Below, piece by piece: positions 34,188 through 45,017 of a DNA stretch of 45,441 nt. A program made the position numbers and the translations under genes. The notes below the pieces were generated by a model. It worked only from the letters and a program-made list of their open reading frames with translations. It was not told the DNA's origin and did not search any database. This DNA is from Pseudomonadota bacterium (GTDB taxonomy: Bacteria; SAR324; XYD2-FULL-50-16; JAHJRI01): NCBI GenBank assembly GCA_022360105.1, contig JAKSDL010000280.1, positions 1 through 45,441 of the forward strand, written 5' to 3'. Positions within the stretch are counted from its first letter, which is position 1. Each line of letters opens with the position of its first letter.

Positions 34188-34733
34188 TTAAGCAGAAGCC
34201 TTGGCTGCTTTACCAGCCTTGCGAATGATTCGTTCGCCGGCAAACAAAATACCTTTACCTTTGTATGGCTCCGGTGGTCTGTATTGTCTGATTTCAGCGG
34301 CTGTCTGACCAAGTACCTGCTTGTCGCAGCTTTTTAAGGTGATTTTTGTATTTCCTTCAACCTCGGCTTTTACCACTTTGGGCAGGGCGTATTCAATCGG
34401 ATGTGAATATCCCAAAGCCAGGGTTAATTTTTGACCGGATACCTGGGCTCTGTATCCCACACCAACCAGTTCAAGATTCAACGTGAATCCTTCGGTTACG
34501 CCGTGAACCATGTTGTTGATGATTGAGCGAATCGTGCCACCCATTGTTCGGCCTTCCTTTTTGTCGAAGTCGACAACGACTTTAATCTCTTCTTTATTAA
34601 GATCTAATTCGACGCCCTCAGGTATGGTGAAACTCATTTCACCCACCGGTCCTTTTACTTTTAACTGCCGATCCTTATAGTCACTTTTTACTTTGGAGTT
34701 TAATGCGACCGGTCTTTTGCCAAGTCTGGACAT
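34188..34733 (-). CDS. rplF: 50S ribosomal protein L6
   Basis: L6 stabilises the factor-binding region near the sarcin-ricin loop. Residues show MSRLGKRPV at the start, the two repeated alpha/beta domains (GTIRSIINNMVHGVTEGF, then LALGYSHPIEY) and the diagnostic end PPEPYKGKGI. At 181 aa it is normal. Confidence 0.97.
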   Translation of the reverse strand: MSRLGKRPVALNSKVKSDYKDRQLKVKGPVGEMSFTIPEGVELDLNKEEIKVVVDFDKKEGRTMGGTIRSIINNMVHGVTEGFTLNLELVGVGYRAQVSGQKLTLALGYSHPIEYALPKVVKAEVEGNTKITLKSCDKQVLGQTAAEIRQYRPPEPYKGKGILFAGERIIRKAGKAAKASA

Positions 34734-34768
34734 TTTGATCTTCTCCCTGTTAATTCATTTTGTCTGAT

Positions 34769-35167
34769 TTAGCTTACAGCGCAGAGTATTTCACCGCCTA
34801 CTCGCATTTCCTTGCACTGTGCGTCTGACATGACACCTTTTGAGGTAGATATAACAAATATACCTTGGCCGTTCAAAACGGGCTTCAGTGAATTGAATCC
34901 TTTAAACACCCTCAAACCGGGCTTGCTGATTCTTTGAATATTTCTAATAACCGGTTCACCCTTTGATGAATATTTAAGGGTTACAACCAGTTCTTTGCCT
35001 ACAGGAGCTTCGTTAACGGCATAATCGTTAATAAACCCCTCTGCTTTCAACACCTTCGCAATATTTTCTTTAATTTTCGAAGATGGTATACTTACCTGTT
35101 CATGTTCTCGCAGTAATGCGTTTCTCATCCGAGTCAGCATGTCTGCGATAGGATCGGACATTGACAT
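34769..35167 (-). CDS. rpsH: 30S ribosomal protein S8
   Basis: The 132-aa S8 has DPIADMLTRMRNAL at the start and the closing STSKGVMSDAQCKEMRVGGEILCAV block. S8 binds the central domain of 16S rRNA and in E. coli represses the spc operon through the rplE leader; no such site was identified here. The gap from rpsN is 60 bp. Confidence 0.97.
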   Translation of the reverse strand: MSMSDPIADMLTRMRNALLREHEQVSIPSSKIKENIAKVLKAEGFINDYAVNEAPVGKELVVTLKYSSKGEPVIRNIQRISKPGLRVFKGFNSLKPVLNGQGIFVISTSKGVMSDAQCKEMRVGGEILCAVS

Positions 35168-35227
35168 GAGATTTCCCAGTAACTTCTTGTTGATTGATAA
35201 TGGTAGTGAGGCAGGAAAATTCCTGTC

Positions 35228-35413
35228 CTACCAGCTTGATTTGGTTACACCCGGCAATTGCCCAAAACCGGCTCTAATTCTAAAACAAATCCGACAGATC
35301 CCGAACTTTCTGATGTACCCTCTGGATCTTCCGCAGATGGAGCAGCGGCTTCTTTGTCGAACTTTAAACTTTGCAGGCCTTTTTGCTTTAGCTATCCAAG
35401 ACTTTTTTGCCAT
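35228..35413 (-). CDS. rpsN: 30S ribosomal protein S14, zinc-binding short type
   Basis: This is the 61-aa C+ form with zinc ligands C24, C27, C40 and C43 ([20 protein letters not shown]), not the longer zinc-free form of E. coli. It sits in the canonical place between rplE and rpsH. S4 and L36 are also zinc types in this window, which is consistent. Confidence 0.97.
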   Translation of the reverse strand: MAKKSWIAKAKRPAKFKVRQRSRCSICGRSRGYIRKFGICRICFRIRAGFGQLPGVTKSSW

Positions 35414-35422
35414 TCTTTTTCT

Positions 35423-35965
35423 CTAATTTTTTCTGAAAGGTAATCCAAGTGATTTAAGTAGAAGTTTTCCTTCATCATCAGTCTTGGCTGATGTAACAAC
35501 TGTAATGTTCATTCCCCTGACCTGATCGATCTTCTCAAAGTTGACCTCTGGAAATACCAGCTGTTCCTTGATTCCCAGGGTGTAATTTCCGCGACCGTCA
35601 AAAGCCTTGACGGGAATTCCCTTGAAGTCCCTTACCCTTGGCAGGGCCGTATCGATCAATCGCTCAAGGAAGTCGTACATTTTTTTGCGACGTAAGGTAA
35701 CCTTCACACCAATCGGTTGACCTTCTCTCAGTTTGAAACTCGCAACCGATTTTTTCGCTTTTCTGATCACCGGCTTTTGGCCGGCGATATCCGTAATGTA
35801 ATCCTGAATAACATCGAGACATTTGATGTTCTGTACTGCTTCACCAGCACCGACGTTGATTACAATTTTTGTCAGCCGGGGAATATCATGAACATTTTTT
35901 ACCTTCAATTCCTTCTTCAGAATATCAACGACTGATGTTTTATATTTTTCGTATAGAGCTGACAC
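35423..35965 (-). CDS. rplE: 50S ribosomal protein L5
   Basis: The 180-aa L5 shows KIVINVGAGEAVQN, the AKKSVASFKLREGQPIG segment and GRGNYTLGIKEQLVFPE. It binds 5S rRNA and contacts the P-site tRNA elbow. It starts 13 bp after rplX. Confidence 0.97.
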   Translation of the reverse strand: MSALYEKYKTSVVDILKKELKVKNVHDIPRLTKIVINVGAGEAVQNIKCLDVIQDYITDIAGQKPVIRKAKKSVASFKLREGQPIGVKVTLRRKKMYDFLERLIDTALPRVRDFKGIPVKAFDGRGNYTLGIKEQLVFPEVNFEKIDQVRGMNITVVTSAKTDDEGKLLLKSLGLPFRKN

Positions 35966-35978
35966 GTTGTTTCCTTAA

Positions 35979-36335
35979 TTATTCAACCGGGATATTTGAC
36001 TGGGCAAAAATCCTTGTTTTCGTGTTATCGTCATTGATTCTAATCTTCAATCGCTCACCCTTGCCGCTTTTTTCGCAGAAAAGCAGAACGTTTGAATAAT
36101 GAATAGGTGCTTCGAATTTTTCGATTTTCCCTTCTTGACCGGCCTGTTTCGGTTTTACGTGTTTTGTTACAATGTTTACGCCTTTCACGATAACCTTCTC
36201 GTTGTAACGGTCAATATTTAAAATCTCCCCTGTAGTTCCCTTGTCTTTTCCGGCAATTACCTGAACTACATCGCCTTGCTTTAAAAGAAGCTTCTTTTTC
36301 TTAAGCAGGGCTCCTTTTTTCTTCTTTGCATTCAT
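35979..36335 (-). CDS. rplX: 50S ribosomal protein L24
   Basis: L24 starts assembly of the large subunit and lies by the exit tunnel. The KOW motif is LKQGDVVQVIAGKDKGTTGEIL. The protein has 118 aa, about 13 more than E. coli, because of a Lys-rich N-terminal extension (MNAKKKKGALLKKKK); Met-free stretch after it means no alternative start is obvious. Confidence 0.95.
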   Translation of the reverse strand: MNAKKKKGALLKKKKLLLKQGDVVQVIAGKDKGTTGEILNIDRYNEKVIVKGVNIVTKHVKPKQAGQEGKIEKFEAPIHYSNVLLFCEKSGKGERLKIRINDDNTKTRIFAQSNIPVE

Positions 36336-36352
36336 TGTGATCTCTTTATGTA

Positions 36353-36721
36353 TTAAACGACTTCAGGAGCCAGTGAAACGATTTTCATAAAATTCTTGTT
36401 TCGGAGCTCTCTGCCTACAGGTCCAAAAATACGAGTTCCGATCGGTTCCAATTTTGGATTCAAAATAACAGCGGCATTTGAATCAAATCGAATCGTTGTT
36501 CCGTCAGTTCGTTGAGTTGCATAGGAAGTTCTAACGATCACAGCACGCACAACTTCACCTGCTTTAACTTTACTTTGGGGAGCAGCCTGTTTTACGGAGG
36601 CAACAATTAAATCTCCAATTCGGGCGTATCGTCTGTGCGAACCACCTAGTACCTTGATACATTGGATAACTTTTGCCCCGGAATTATCGGCGACTTCCAT
36701 TCGCGATTGAGTTTGTATCAT
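36353..36721 (-). CDS. rplN: 50S ribosomal protein L14
   Basis: The 122-aa L14 has [19 protein letters not shown] at the start and the [13 protein letters not shown] end. It forms intersubunit bridge B8 and is the docking site of RsfS. GGAG precedes the start (read on the minus strand). Length is exactly that of most bacteria. Confidence 0.97.
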   Translation of the reverse strand: MIQTQSRMEVADNSGAKVIQCIKVLGGSHRRYARIGDLIVASVKQAAPQSKVKAGEVVRAVIVRTSYATQRTDGTTIRFDSNAAVILNPKLEPIGTRIFGPVGRELRNKNFMKIVSLAPEVV

Positions 36722-36756
36722 CGAATATCTCCTCTAAACTTAGTAATTGTTGATCA

Positions 36757-37029
36757 TTAGACAGCTTTTCGGACGACTTCCAATAACCGCCAGCACTTAT
36801 CCTTACTAATCGGCTTGCATTCGATGAGTCTTACCTGATCGCCAATTCCACATACATTTTCTTCGTCGTGAATTTTGTATTTTTTACTCTTTCTAACCGT
36901 TTTCTTGTACAAAGGATGTTGTACGGTTCTTTCAACAGTCACGACAGCGGTTTTTTCCATTTTGTCGCTAACAACTATTCCCTGAAGTACCTTACGTCTT
37001 CTAGCTATGGCTTTTTTGGTTGTCTCCAT
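36757..37029 (-). CDS. rpsQ: 30S ribosomal protein S17
   Basis: At 90 aa it shows the OB-fold S17 core with LQGIVVSDKMEKTAVVTVER and the YKKTVRKSKKYKIHDE loop that reaches into 16S rRNA. It sits between rpmC and rplN in normal order. Confidence 0.96.
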   Translation of the reverse strand: METTKKAIARRRKVLQGIVVSDKMEKTAVVTVERTVQHPLYKKTVRKSKKYKIHDEENVCGIGDQVRLIECKPISKDKCWRLLEVVRKAV

Positions 37030-37072
37030 GTTATTTCCTAGTCTGGCAAACTTGTATCTGAGTTATCCGTTC

Positions 37073-37270
37073 TTATTTTGATGGTTCGAGTGATTCTCTT
37101 AATATCGTCTTAGCCCTGGCAATATCTCTCCTGGCCGATTTCAGAGCGGATGTATCATCAAGCTGCCCAATAGTCTTATTGCACTTCAAGCGGAATAGGT
37201 TTTCTTCCAAATTTTGTATTTTGGACTTCAAATCTTCCTCTGAAAGTTGGCGTAGTTCAGCAGCTTTCAT
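37073..37270 (-). CDS. rpmC: 50S ribosomal protein L29
   Basis: The 65-aa two-helix protein has [29 protein letters not shown] and ARAKTIL. L29 sits at the tunnel exit beside L23 and is part of the SRP and trigger factor landing site. Its ATG overlaps the rplP stop (TAATG), a sign of translational coupling. Confidence 0.96.
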   Translation of the reverse strand: MKAAELRQLSEEDLKSKIQNLEENLFRLKCNKTIGQLDDTSALKSARRDIARAKTILRESLEPSK

Positions 37271-37683
37271 TATTGTTCCTCTCTTGTAATAATCGTTGTT
37301 TTGATCGGAAGCTTGTATTGGGCTAATTTGAAGGCTTCTCTTGCAATCTCGGGACTGACTCCTTCGATTTCAAAAAGAATTCGTCCCGGTTTGACCGGAC
37401 ATACCCAATGGTCTACAGATCCTTTACCTTTACCCATTCTGGTTTCAGCAGGTTTTTTGCTGATTGGTTTGTCCGGAAAGATTCTGATCCAGATTTTTCC
37501 ATCTCTTTTTACATACCGTGTCATTGCACGCCGACTGGCTTCGATCTGTCTTGATGTAACAAACCCTCGTCCCGTAGCTTGAATAGCCAGGGAACCAAAA
37601 TTAAGTCTGTTACCTCTGGAAGCTTCTCCGGTAATTCTACCCTTTTGGCGTTTGCGGTATTTAGTCCTTGAAGGCATTAACAT
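37270..37683 (-). CDS. rplP: 50S ribosomal protein L16
   Basis: L16 organises the A-site side of the large subunit. The 137-aa product starts [16 protein letters not shown] and has [45 protein letters not shown]. An internal Met (MPSR) is an alternative start two codons on. It lies 2 bp after rpsC. Confidence 0.97.
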   Translation of the reverse strand: MLMPSRTKYRKRQKGRITGEASRGNRLNFGSLAIQATGRGFVTSRQIEASRRAMTRYVKRDGKIWIRIFPDKPISKKPAETRMGKGKGSVDHWVCPVKPGRILFEIEGVSPEIAREAFKLAQYKLPIKTTIITREEQ

Positions 37684-37685
37684 GA

Positions 37686-38360
37686 CTAATTCTCCCTATT
37701 AAACTTTCTTCTTCTTCGTCTGCCCCGGGCAGCTGTCTTTTTAGGCTCGTTAAACACCCAAACCTTAACTCCCAGGATTCCATAAACTGTTTTCGCTTTT
37801 GCAACAGCATAACTAATATCAGCTTTCAAGGTATGCAGTGGAATCCGACCTTCCATGATCCATTCTGTTCTGGCCATTTCAGCACCATTCAGCCGACCGG
37901 CTACCATAATCTTACAACCGGTGACATCAAATCTCATGACGTTTTGGATGGTCTTTTTCATAACCCTGCGAAAGGCAACCCTGCGCTCTAATTGCATGGC
38001 AATATTGTTAGCCAGCAATTGGGCGTCCATTTCTGGTCTGCGGACTTCCTTGATATTAACTACCAGATCTTGATGTTGAACGATCCCGGCAATTTTCTGC
38101 TTTACTTTTTCAGCTTCTTCACCCTTGCGACCGATGATAATACCAGGTCTCATGGCGTGAATGTAAATCTTTAAATTCTTAGCGGCACGCTCAATTTCGA
38201 TGTTGGCTATTCCGGCATGCTTCAATTCCTTGTTGATATACTCTTTAATTTTGATGTCTTCCAACAAAATGTCAGCATACCTTTTTTCTGCGTACCAATT
38301 AGATTGCCAGCTTTTTGTGATGCCTAATCTAAGCCCAATCGGGTTGACTTTTTGTCCCAA
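37686..38360 (-). CDS. rpsC: 30S ribosomal protein S3
   Basis: The 224-aa S3 has [20 protein letters not shown], the KH-2 domain with [15 protein letters not shown], and [19 protein letters not shown]. It forms part of the mRNA entry pore and its helicase activity. The basic [13 protein letters not shown] tail is typical. Confidence 0.97.
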   Translation of the reverse strand: MGQKVNPIGLRLGITKSWQSNWYAEKRYADILLEDIKIKEYINKELKHAGIANIEIERAAKNLKIYIHAMRPGIIIGRKGEEAEKVKQKIAGIVQHQDLVVNIKEVRRPEMDAQLLANNIAMQLERRVAFRRVMKKTIQNVMRFDVTGCKIMVAGRLNGAEMARTEWIMEGRIPLHTLKADISYAVAKAKTVYGILGVKVWVFNEPKKTAARGRRRRRKFNREN

Positions 38361-38401
38361 ACTGTTTCCTCCTGATCTTTAGGATAGTTCGATAATGGTT
38401 C

Positions 38402-38764
38402 TTAACCTACTGCAAGCGATATATGACTCGAATGCTTCAGGATCTGGGTTGCTCTTCCCATTGCCCTGGGGCGAATGCGCTTAAGAGTCCTGCCCTTGTC
38501 TACTCTGGCTTCTGTGACCACCAGTTCATCCGGGTTCACAGAGCTGTCTTTTTCAACAGCGTTTGCAATAGCAGATCTAAGTACTTTTTCCACAATTGGA
38601 TTTGCGCTTCTTCTTGTGTGCTCCAGTGTCGCTAGTGCATATGTCACGTTTAAACCGCGAATCTGGTCAACAACCAGTCTTGCTTTCCTGGGAGCCACCC
38701 GCGCATGGCGCATAGATGCTTTTGCAATAGACGCCTTGGTTTCATTAGTTTTATTTGCTTTCAT
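38402..38764 (-). CDS. rplV: 50S ribosomal protein L22
   Basis: L22 lines the exit tunnel with its long beta hairpin ([23 protein letters not shown]). The core [22 protein letters not shown] is canonical. At 120 aa there is an N-terminal extension of about 12 residues ([16 protein letters not shown]) relative to E. coli. Its start overlaps the rpsS end by 4 bp. Confidence 0.97.
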   Translation of the reverse strand: MKANKTNETKASIAKASMRHARVAPRKARLVVDQIRGLNVTYALATLEHTRRSANPIVEKVLRSAIANAVEKDSSVNPDELVVTEARVDKGRTLKRIRPRAMGRATQILKHSSHISLAVG

Positions 38765-39048
38765 TTGGCCTTCTTACCGCGTTTGTCAGATTTGGTAATA
38801 TGTCCTCTATAAGTTCGTGTAGGAGCGAATTCCCCAAATTTATGACCGACCATATTCTCTGTAATGTAAATCGGGATAAATTTGTTTCCGTTGTGTACTG
38901 CCACATTCAGTCCAACAAAATCGGGCAGGATGACGGATCTTCGAGACCAGGTTTTGATAACTTTTCGATCTCCTTTTTCCTTCGCTTCGTTACACTTCTT
39001 AAGCAAGTGATCATCGATGAAAGGACCTTTTTTAAGTGATCTTGGCAC
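38761..39048 (-). CDS. rpsS: 30S ribosomal protein S19
   Basis: At 95 aa it shows [40 protein letters not shown] and the [11 protein letters not shown] signature. S19 binds the 30S head with S13. It overlaps rplV by 4 bp and lies 18 bp after rplB. Confidence 0.97.
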   Translation of the reverse strand: MPRSLKKGPFIDDHLLKKCNEAKEKGDRKVIKTWSRRSVILPDFVGLNVAVHNGNKFIPIYITENMVGHKFGEFAPTRTYRGHITKSDKRGKKAK

Positions 39049-39066
39049 TTGAAATCTCCCTAATTA

Positions 39067-39894
39067 TTATTTGCTTTTACGCTTTGATACGATGTATCGA
39101 TCAGTTCGTTTGTTCTTGCGGGTTCGTCCGCCTTTTGTCGGCTTACCCCAAGGAGTCACGGGATGCCTACCACCGGAGGTTTTACCTTCACCGCCGCCGT
39201 GGGGATGGTCAACCGGGTTCATGGCTACACCACGTACAGTTGGTCTTCTGCCCAGGTATCTGGATTTTCCGGCTTTTCCCAGTTTAACCAGGGAGTGTTC
39301 CCCGTTGCTAACCTGACCGATCGTTGCGAAGCATTCCTGATGAATCAGTCTGACTTCACCGGATCGTAACTTAATGTGTGTAAAGGCGCCTTCCTTTGCC
39401 ATCAAAGTAGCTGATCCGCCAGCGCTTCTAATCAGCTGACCACCTTTAAGAGGCTTGAGTTCGATATTATGGATCAGGGTACCGAGAGGGATGTTTTTTA
39501 AGGGAAGGGTATTGCCGACTTTGATATCTACTTGCTCGCCTGAGATGATTTCATCGCCTACCTTGATGCCTTCAGGTGCAATGATGTATCGTTTCTCACC
39601 ATCAGCATAGACAACCAGGGCAATTCTGGCGGTTCTATTGGGATCATACTCGATTGTGGCAATCTTTCCCGGGACACCGAATTTATTTCGTTTAAAGTCG
39701 ATAATTCTATAGCGTTTTTTGTGACCACCACCCAGATGGCGAGTTGTGATCCTTCCCAGGTTGTTTCGCCCGCTCTTACGTTTTTTAGGGCCCAGCAAAC
39801 TTTTTTCCGGTTTTGAAATAGTGATCTCGTCAAAACCGGATACACTCATTCCTCTCCGTCCCGGGGAAGTCGGTTTGTATTTCTTTATAGACAT
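39067..39894 (-). CDS. rplB: 50S ribosomal protein L2
   Basis: L2 is one of the conserved proteins closest to the peptidyl-transferase centre. The 275-aa sequence has [53 protein letters not shown], and the C-terminal [14 protein letters not shown] loop with the functionally important His. Length is normal. Confidence 0.98.
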   Translation of the reverse strand: MSIKKYKPTSPGRRGMSVSGFDEITISKPEKSLLGPKKRKSGRNNLGRITTRHLGGGHKKRYRIIDFKRNKFGVPGKIATIEYDPNRTARIALVVYADGEKRYIIAPEGIKVGDEIISGEQVDIKVGNTLPLKNIPLGTLIHNIELKPLKGGQLIRSAGGSATLMAKEGAFTHIKLRSGEVRLIHQECFATIGQVSNGEHSLVKLGKAGKSRYLGRRPTVRGVAMNPVDHPHGGGEGKTSGGRHPVTPWGKPTKGGRTRKNKRTDRYIVSKRKSK

Positions 39895-39920
39895 GGTTTC
39901 TTTACAGTAAATGGTTCAGG

Positions 39921-40211
39921 CTATGCACCTTCGAAATATTCAATGGTATCACCTTCTTTCAACGTTACGATCGCTTTTTTCCAATCGGACTTTCTGCCTT
40001 CATGTCGCCCCAATCGTTTCTTCTTGCCTTTCACATTCAAGGTATTGATGGCTTCAACAGTAACGTTAAACATGGATTCGATGGCGTTTTTTAATTCGAT
40101 CTTGTTAGTATCCTTGCGAATCCTGAATACGACTTTGTTTCCCTCTTCTTTTAACAGGAGAACTTTCTCTGTGATATGAGGTCTGTTTATCAGGTTGTAT
40201 TGACTTTTCAT
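39921..40211 (-). CDS. rplW: 50S ribosomal protein L23
   Basis: The 96-aa L23 has the IT-EK strand (NRPHITEKVLLL), VVFRIRKDTNKIELKNAIESMFNV, and the basic loop KGKKKRLGRHEGRKSDWKKA. It is the main docking site for trigger factor and SRP at the tunnel exit. It overlaps rplD by 4 bp. Confidence 0.97.
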   Translation of the reverse strand: MKSQYNLINRPHITEKVLLLKEEGNKVVFRIRKDTNKIELKNAIESMFNVTVEAINTLNVKGKKKRLGRHEGRKSDWKKAIVTLKEGDTIEYFEGA

Positions 40212-40831
40212 CTGAGCAGTCTCCCTTCAATATCTTGTAATGCGTCTTTGGTCACAATCAGGTTATTGTAATTCAGCACATCGTATACGTTTACACCTGA
40301 ACTATGAACGCACTTGACCGACTGCAGATTTCTGGAGGCCAGAACAAAGTTTTTTTCCTCTGCTGCATAAACAATCAAAGATTTCTCCATCTTCAGATCT
40401 TGCAGAATTTTAACCAGGTTCTTGGTTTTGTGGTCCGGCAGGTTTAGATTGTCTACAACCAGCAGTTCATTGTTTTTAATCTTCATGGCAATCACTGATG
40501 CCAGAGCTTTCTTTTTTACTTTCTTGTTTATAGAAATCTCGTGACTTCTGGGAACCGGACCGAACGCCACACCACCGTGCCTTCTTATGGGTGATTGTAA
40601 ACTACCGGCACGGGCGTTACCTGTTCCTTTTTGTCTAAAGAGCTTTTGTCGGCTTCCAGCAACTTCCGAACGACCCTTTGCCTTGTGGGTACCCTGCTGA
40701 AGCTTTGATTGATAGGCTACGACTGTATCCTTGATAACGAAAGGATTCAACGTAGCTTCTGCAATCTGATCGTGCAGCTCTACAGTTCCTGCCTCTTGCT
40801 TTTCAAGATTATACACCTTAAGAGTTGTCAT
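40208..40831 (-). CDS. rplD: 50S ribosomal protein L4
   Basis: The 207-aa L4 has the extended tunnel loop (RSEVAGSRQKLFRQKGTGNARAGS, RRHGGVAFGP) and the globular part ending with LIVTKDALQDIEGRL. In E. coli L4 also represses the S10 operon. Its upstream neighbour should be rplC, but rpsJ lies only 33 bp away with nothing in between. GAAGGG lies about 8 nt before the ATG. Confidence 0.97.
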   Translation of the reverse strand: MTTLKVYNLEKQEAGTVELHDQIAEATLNPFVIKDTVVAYQSKLQQGTHKAKGRSEVAGSRQKLFRQKGTGNARAGSLQSPIRRHGGVAFGPVPRSHEISINKKVKKKALASVIAMKIKNNELLVVDNLNLPDHKTKNLVKILQDLKMEKSLIVYAAEEKNFVLASRNLQSVKCVHSSGVNVYDVLNYNNLIVTKDALQDIEGRLLR

Positions 40832-40864
40832 GGTGCCCTTCTAAAAATCTGAAATTAAGAAATA

Positions 40865-41173
40865 TTACTTGAGCTTGATATCAACTTGAACACCGGCGGA
40901 CACGTCAAGCTTCATTAAGGAGTCCATGGTCTGCGGTGTCGTCTCTGTAATATATAAAAGACGTTTGTGGGTATTAAATTCAAATTGCTCGCGTGATTTT
41001 TTGTTCACATGAGGTGATCTTAATACACAAATTTTCTGTCGTTTTGTCGGCAACGGAATAGGGCCAATCACATTGGCCCCAGACCTTTTGACGATAGAAA
41101 CGATTTCCCTTACAGCCTTGTCCAGTTGCCTGGAATCAAAAGCTTTAAAGTTAACACGAATCTTTTGAGTCAT
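40865..41173 (-). CDS. rpsJ: 30S ribosomal protein S10
   Basis: The 102-aa S10 has [51 protein letters not shown] and the closing [15 protein letters not shown]. It belongs to the 30S head and, as NusE, to antitermination complexes. It follows tuf by 19 bp, so str and S10 segments are contiguous here. Confidence 0.97.
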   Translation of the reverse strand: MTQKIRVNFKAFDSRQLDKAVREIVSIVKRSGANVIGPIPLPTKRQKICVLRSPHVNKKSREQFEFNTHKRLLYITETTPQTMDSLMKLDVSAGVQVDIKLK

Positions 41174-41192
41174 TAATCCTCGTTCTATCTAT

Positions 41193-42392
41193 CTATTCAA
41201 CGATTTCTGTAATAGTTCCTGAACCTACAGTACGACCACCTTCACGAATAGCAAACCGAAGTCCCTGCTCCATAGCGATACTGGAGATAAGCTCAACTGA
41301 CATGGTGATATGATCACCAGGCATAACCATTTCAACGCCTTCCGGTAATTGAACCATACCGGTTACGTCGGTTGTTCTGAAATAGAATTGAGGTCGGTAA
41401 TTAGTAAAGAATGGAGTATGTCGGCCACCTTCATCCTTGGTCAGTACGTATACTTCACCCAAGAACTTGGTATGTGGGGTGATTGAACCTGGCTTACAGA
41501 TAACCTGGCCACGTTCGATTTCTTCTCTTTTGGTTCCTCTGAGCAGCAATCCAATATTGTCACCGGCTTCACCACGATCCAGAAGCTTTCGGAACATCTC
41601 AACACCAGTTGCAACGGTGGATTTTGTTTCCCGGATACCAACGATTTCTACTGTTTCACCAACGGTGATAACACCACGCTCGATTCTACCGGTTGCTACA
41701 GTACCACGACCTGAGATGGAGAAAATATCTTCGATTGGCATCAAGAAAGCCTTGTCAATATCTCTTTCCGGCAGAGGAATGTAACTGTCAAGAGCGTCAA
41801 CCAGTTCATGAATACACTTGTATTCGGGAGCGTTTGGATCTTCCGAAGAGCATTGCTCAACTTCCAGGGCACTTCCTTTAATAACCGGAGTGTCATCACC
41901 TGGGAATTCATACTCGCTCAGAAGTTCTCTAACTTCCATTTCTACGAGTTCTAACAGCTCTTCGTCGTCTACCTGGTCTACTTTGTTCAAGAACACGATA
42001 ATGTAAGGTACACCAACCTGCTTAGCGAGAAGGATATGCTCTCTTGTCTGTGGCATTGGACCGTCAGCTGCGGAAACCACCAGAACAGAACCGTCCATCT
42101 GGGCGGCACCGGTAATCATATTCTTAACGTAGTCAGCATGGCCTGGGCAGTCAACGTGAGCATAGTGACGAGTATCACTTGTATATTCAACGTGCGCCGT
42201 AGCGATAGTAATCCCTCTTTCCTTTTCTTCCGGGGCATTATCGATTTGATCAAATGCTTGAGCAGCAGCCTTACCTTGCATAGCCAGCACTTTGGTAATT
42301 CCTGCGGTCAGAGTGGTTTTCCCATGGTCGACATGACCAATGGTACCTACGTTAACGTGAGGCTTATCACGCTTAAAAGTTTCCTTTGACAT
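41193..42392 (-). CDS. tuf: Elongation factor Tu
   Basis: EF-Tu brings aminoacyl-tRNA to the ribosome. The G motifs are intact: [39 protein letters not shown] and SALEVEQ, followed by domains 2 and 3 ([35 protein letters not shown]). Length of 399 aa is normal; an insert of about six residues ([14 protein letters not shown]) lies after the last G motif. A strong AAGGAG lies 6 nt before the ATG. It is the only tuf copy in the window. Confidence 0.98.
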   Translation of the reverse strand: MSKETFKRDKPHVNVGTIGHVDHGKTTLTAGITKVLAMQGKAAAQAFDQIDNAPEEKERGITIATAHVEYTSDTRHYAHVDCPGHADYVKNMITGAAQMDGSVLVVSAADGPMPQTREHILLAKQVGVPYIIVFLNKVDQVDDEELLELVEMEVRELLSEYEFPGDDTPVIKGSALEVEQCSSEDPNAPEYKCIHELVDALDSYIPLPERDIDKAFLMPIEDIFSISGRGTVATGRIERGVITVGETVEIVGIRETKSTVATGVEMFRKLLDRGEAGDNIGLLLRGTKREEIERGQVICKPGSITPHTKFLGEVYVLTKDEGGRHTPFFTNYRPQFYFRTTDVTGMVQLPEGVEMVMPGDHITMSVELISSIAMEQGLRFAIREGGRTVGSGTITEIVE

Positions 42393-42463
42393 ACGGTCTC
42401 CTTAGAAAAAATGAGGTTGGTTCAACAAACCCTATCAAATATTAACAACTGTAAAGAAAGTGG

Positions 42464-44518
42464 CTATGATAAAAGAACTTTTTCGTAGTGATCAAACATC
42501 ATGGAAAAAGTTGCCCTTCCCTGACTCAAAGAGCGTAATATAGTAAGGTAACCAAACATTGTTGATAAAGCAACACTAACCGACAATATTTGAATGCCTT
42601 TTTTATCGTCTATTGATTTAACTCGTCCTTTACGAGAATTGAGGTCTCCGATGATATCCCCTGTGAATTCAACCGGGGTGGTAACTTCGACCTTCATAAT
42701 CGGCTCCAGCAGCACTGGATCGCCCTGTAACAAACATTTTCTCAAAGCCAGGGAAGCAGCGATTTTAAATCCCGAAAGATTGTATTCATCATCCCTAATT
42801 TCGATATCCTTTACCAGGGCCCTCGTATACAACACAGGGTAGCCTGAGATGACTCCGGAGCCGAATCCTTCTTCGATTCCCTCCTGGACCATTTGTTTTA
42901 CATCTTCGCTTATCTCAAGATCGGGGCTGAACTCGACGATGTTTTTCTCCTCATCATCGTAAGGAGACAATTCCAAAGTACATCCAGCATACACCGGCTT
43001 TCCGGCTAACTGTTTGTCGAATACCTCCGTGGCCGTGTTTGCTTTGCCTATGGTTTCACGATAAGCAACCTGAGGCTTCCCGGTGTTGACATCCAGTTTA
43101 AATTCCCGTTTCAGGCGATCCACCAGAATATCCAGGTGAAGTTCGCCCATTCCCGAGATGAGAATCTGACCTGTTTCTTTGTCTTTTCCAACTGAAAAAG
43201 AGGGGTCTTCAATTTCCAGTTTGCTTAGACTGTCGTCTAAGCGATCTTGGTCCGCCTTTGTCTTGGGCTCGATGGCTATCGAGATTACAGGGTTCGGACT
43301 TTCGATCCGTTCCAGGATGATTTCGGCTCCTTTTCTGCAGATTGTGTCGCCGGTTGTGGAAAAGTTTAATCCTACAACAGCAACGATCTCGCCTGCAGTC
43401 GCCTGGTCGACTTCTTCTCTTTTGTTGGCGTGCAGTAGAAAGATCTTTCCGATTCTTTCTTTTTTATTCTTTATGGGGTTATAAACCTGCTCGCCGACTT
43501 TTAAGGTCCCCGAATAGATCCTCAGGTAGTTTATGGTTCCGGCAAAACTGTCTGCCTGGATCTTGAATAGGAGAGCCGCTAACGGCTCATCGGGGTCCGG
43601 TTTTCGTTCGATTCCTTTTTTGCCTTTCAGATCCTCACCCTCAACAGGCGGTAGATCCAGGGGAGAAGGAAGAAACTCCAATATTCCGCTTAACAGTGGC
43701 TGTATGCCCTTGTTCTTAAAGGCTGAACCGCAAAACACCGGGGTAATGCTGTTTGCGAGGCAACTTTTGCGAACGCTGGCCTTTATTGCGTCTTCTGTTA
43801 TCTCTGCTTCGTCCAGAACTGCTTCAAGCAGCTCATCATCGAACAAGGTCAGTTTTTCCAGCAGTTTCTCGCGTTCTGTATCAGCTATTTCCCGGTACTC
43901 ATCGGGAATCTCGTTTTCTATAACTGACGACCCTAAGTCTTCGCTATCAAATGTCAAGGCCTTCATGGAGATCAGATCGATCACCCCTTCGAAGGCTTCC
44001 TCTTTACCCAGTGGAATGTTGATGCTGACTGGCTCTGTCCCCAGAATTTCGTTCATCTGCACCAGAACAGCGTCGTAATCGGCTCCTACTCGATCCATTT
44101 TATTGATGAATGCGATTCGTGGAACCTGGTAGTGGTCAGCTTGTCGCCAGACCGTTTCTGATTGAGGTTCAACTCCTCCAACCCCGCAGAAAATGACAGC
44201 CACTCCATCCAGCACCCTCAAACTTCGTTCGACTTCCACTGTAAAGTCGACATGACCGGGTGTATCCAAGATGTTTATCTGATAAGTCTCATCATTGTGC
44301 TGCCAAAAACAACTTGTCGATGCCGCAGTGATGGTGATTCCTCTTTCCTGCTCCTGCGCCATCCAATCCATGACGGCGGCACCATCATGAACCTCACCAA
44401 TTTTGTGGCTTTTGCCTGTGTAGTAGAGTATCCGTTCGGTTGTGGTGGTTTTTCCTGCGTCTATGTGAGCTACAAAACCGATGTTTCTTAGCTTGGTGAG
44501 ATCCGAAACCTTTTTCAT
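42464..44518 (-). CDS. fusA: Elongation factor G
   Basis: This translocation GTPase has G1 [17 protein letters not shown], switch regions with [30 protein letters not shown], and the five-domain layout to the C-terminal [23 protein letters not shown]. At 684 aa it is shorter than E. coli EF-G (704). Features such as [28 protein letters not shown] and [19 protein letters not shown] recall the spd-type EF-G subfamily to me, but this needs a tree. The place after rpsG (13 bp) is canonical. Confidence 0.95.
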   Translation of the reverse strand: MKKVSDLTKLRNIGFVAHIDAGKTTTTERILYYTGKSHKIGEVHDGAAVMDWMAQEQERGITITAASTSCFWQHNDETYQINILDTPGHVDFTVEVERSLRVLDGVAVIFCGVGGVEPQSETVWRQADHYQVPRIAFINKMDRVGADYDAVLVQMNEILGTEPVSINIPLGKEEAFEGVIDLISMKALTFDSEDLGSSVIENEIPDEYREIADTEREKLLEKLTLFDDELLEAVLDEAEITEDAIKASVRKSCLANSITPVFCGSAFKNKGIQPLLSGILEFLPSPLDLPPVEGEDLKGKKGIERKPDPDEPLAALLFKIQADSFAGTINYLRIYSGTLKVGEQVYNPIKNKKERIGKIFLLHANKREEVDQATAGEIVAVVGLNFSTTGDTICRKGAEIILERIESPNPVISIAIEPKTKADQDRLDDSLSKLEIEDPSFSVGKDKETGQILISGMGELHLDILVDRLKREFKLDVNTGKPQVAYRETIGKANTATEVFDKQLAGKPVYAGCTLELSPYDDEEKNIVEFSPDLEISEDVKQMVQEGIEEGFGSGVISGYPVLYTRALVKDIEIRDDEYNLSGFKIAASLALRKCLLQGDPVLLEPIMKVEVTTPVEFTGDIIGDLNSRKGRVKSIDDKKGIQILSVSVALSTMFGYLTILRSLSQGRATFSMMFDHYEKVLLS

Positions 44519-44531
44519 AACCCTACTGAGG

Positions 44532-45005
44532 TTACCACATATAATGCGCGAACGCCTTGTTGGCGTCAGCCATTCTGTGAGTATCCTCTCTCTTCTTTAC
44601 GGCAGCTCCGCGCTCGTTATATGCATCCAATAGTTCAGAAGCAAGATTATCGATCATGGATTTTTCATTTCTTGCTCTTGCTGCACCGATAATCCAGCGA
44701 ATAGCCAATGCCAGCCGTCGCTCGTCCTTGACTTCAACAGGAATCTGGTATGTGGAACCACCCACTCGACGTGATTTTACTTCCAGCAGGGGCTCAACAT
44801 TCTTGATGGACGCCATAAATACTTCCAGTCCGGTTTTGTCTTCAACTTTCTGCTCCAGCTTTTCCAGAGCGCCGTAAACAACCTTCTCAGAGATACTTTT
44901 CTTGCCGTCGATCATCATACAGTTGATGAACTTGCTCAGGGATACGCTATTATATTTGGAATCGGGCATGATCTGCCTTTTTTCCGCTGAGTGCCTTCTT
45001 GACAT
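44532..45005 (-). CDS. rpsG: 30S ribosomal protein S7
   Basis: S7 nucleates assembly of the 30S head. The 157-aa protein has [39 protein letters not shown], the [14 protein letters not shown] hairpin at the E site and [17 protein letters not shown]. Length is standard. It lies 12 bp after rpsL. Confidence 0.97.
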   Translation of the reverse strand: MSRRHSAEKRQIMPDSKYNSVSLSKFINCMMIDGKKSISEKVVYGALEKLEQKVEDKTGLEVFMASIKNVEPLLEVKSRRVGGSTYQIPVEVKDERRLALAIRWIIGAARARNEKSMIDNLASELLDAYNERGAAVKKREDTHRMADANKAFAHYMW

Positions 45006-45017
45006 CTATCTTACCTC

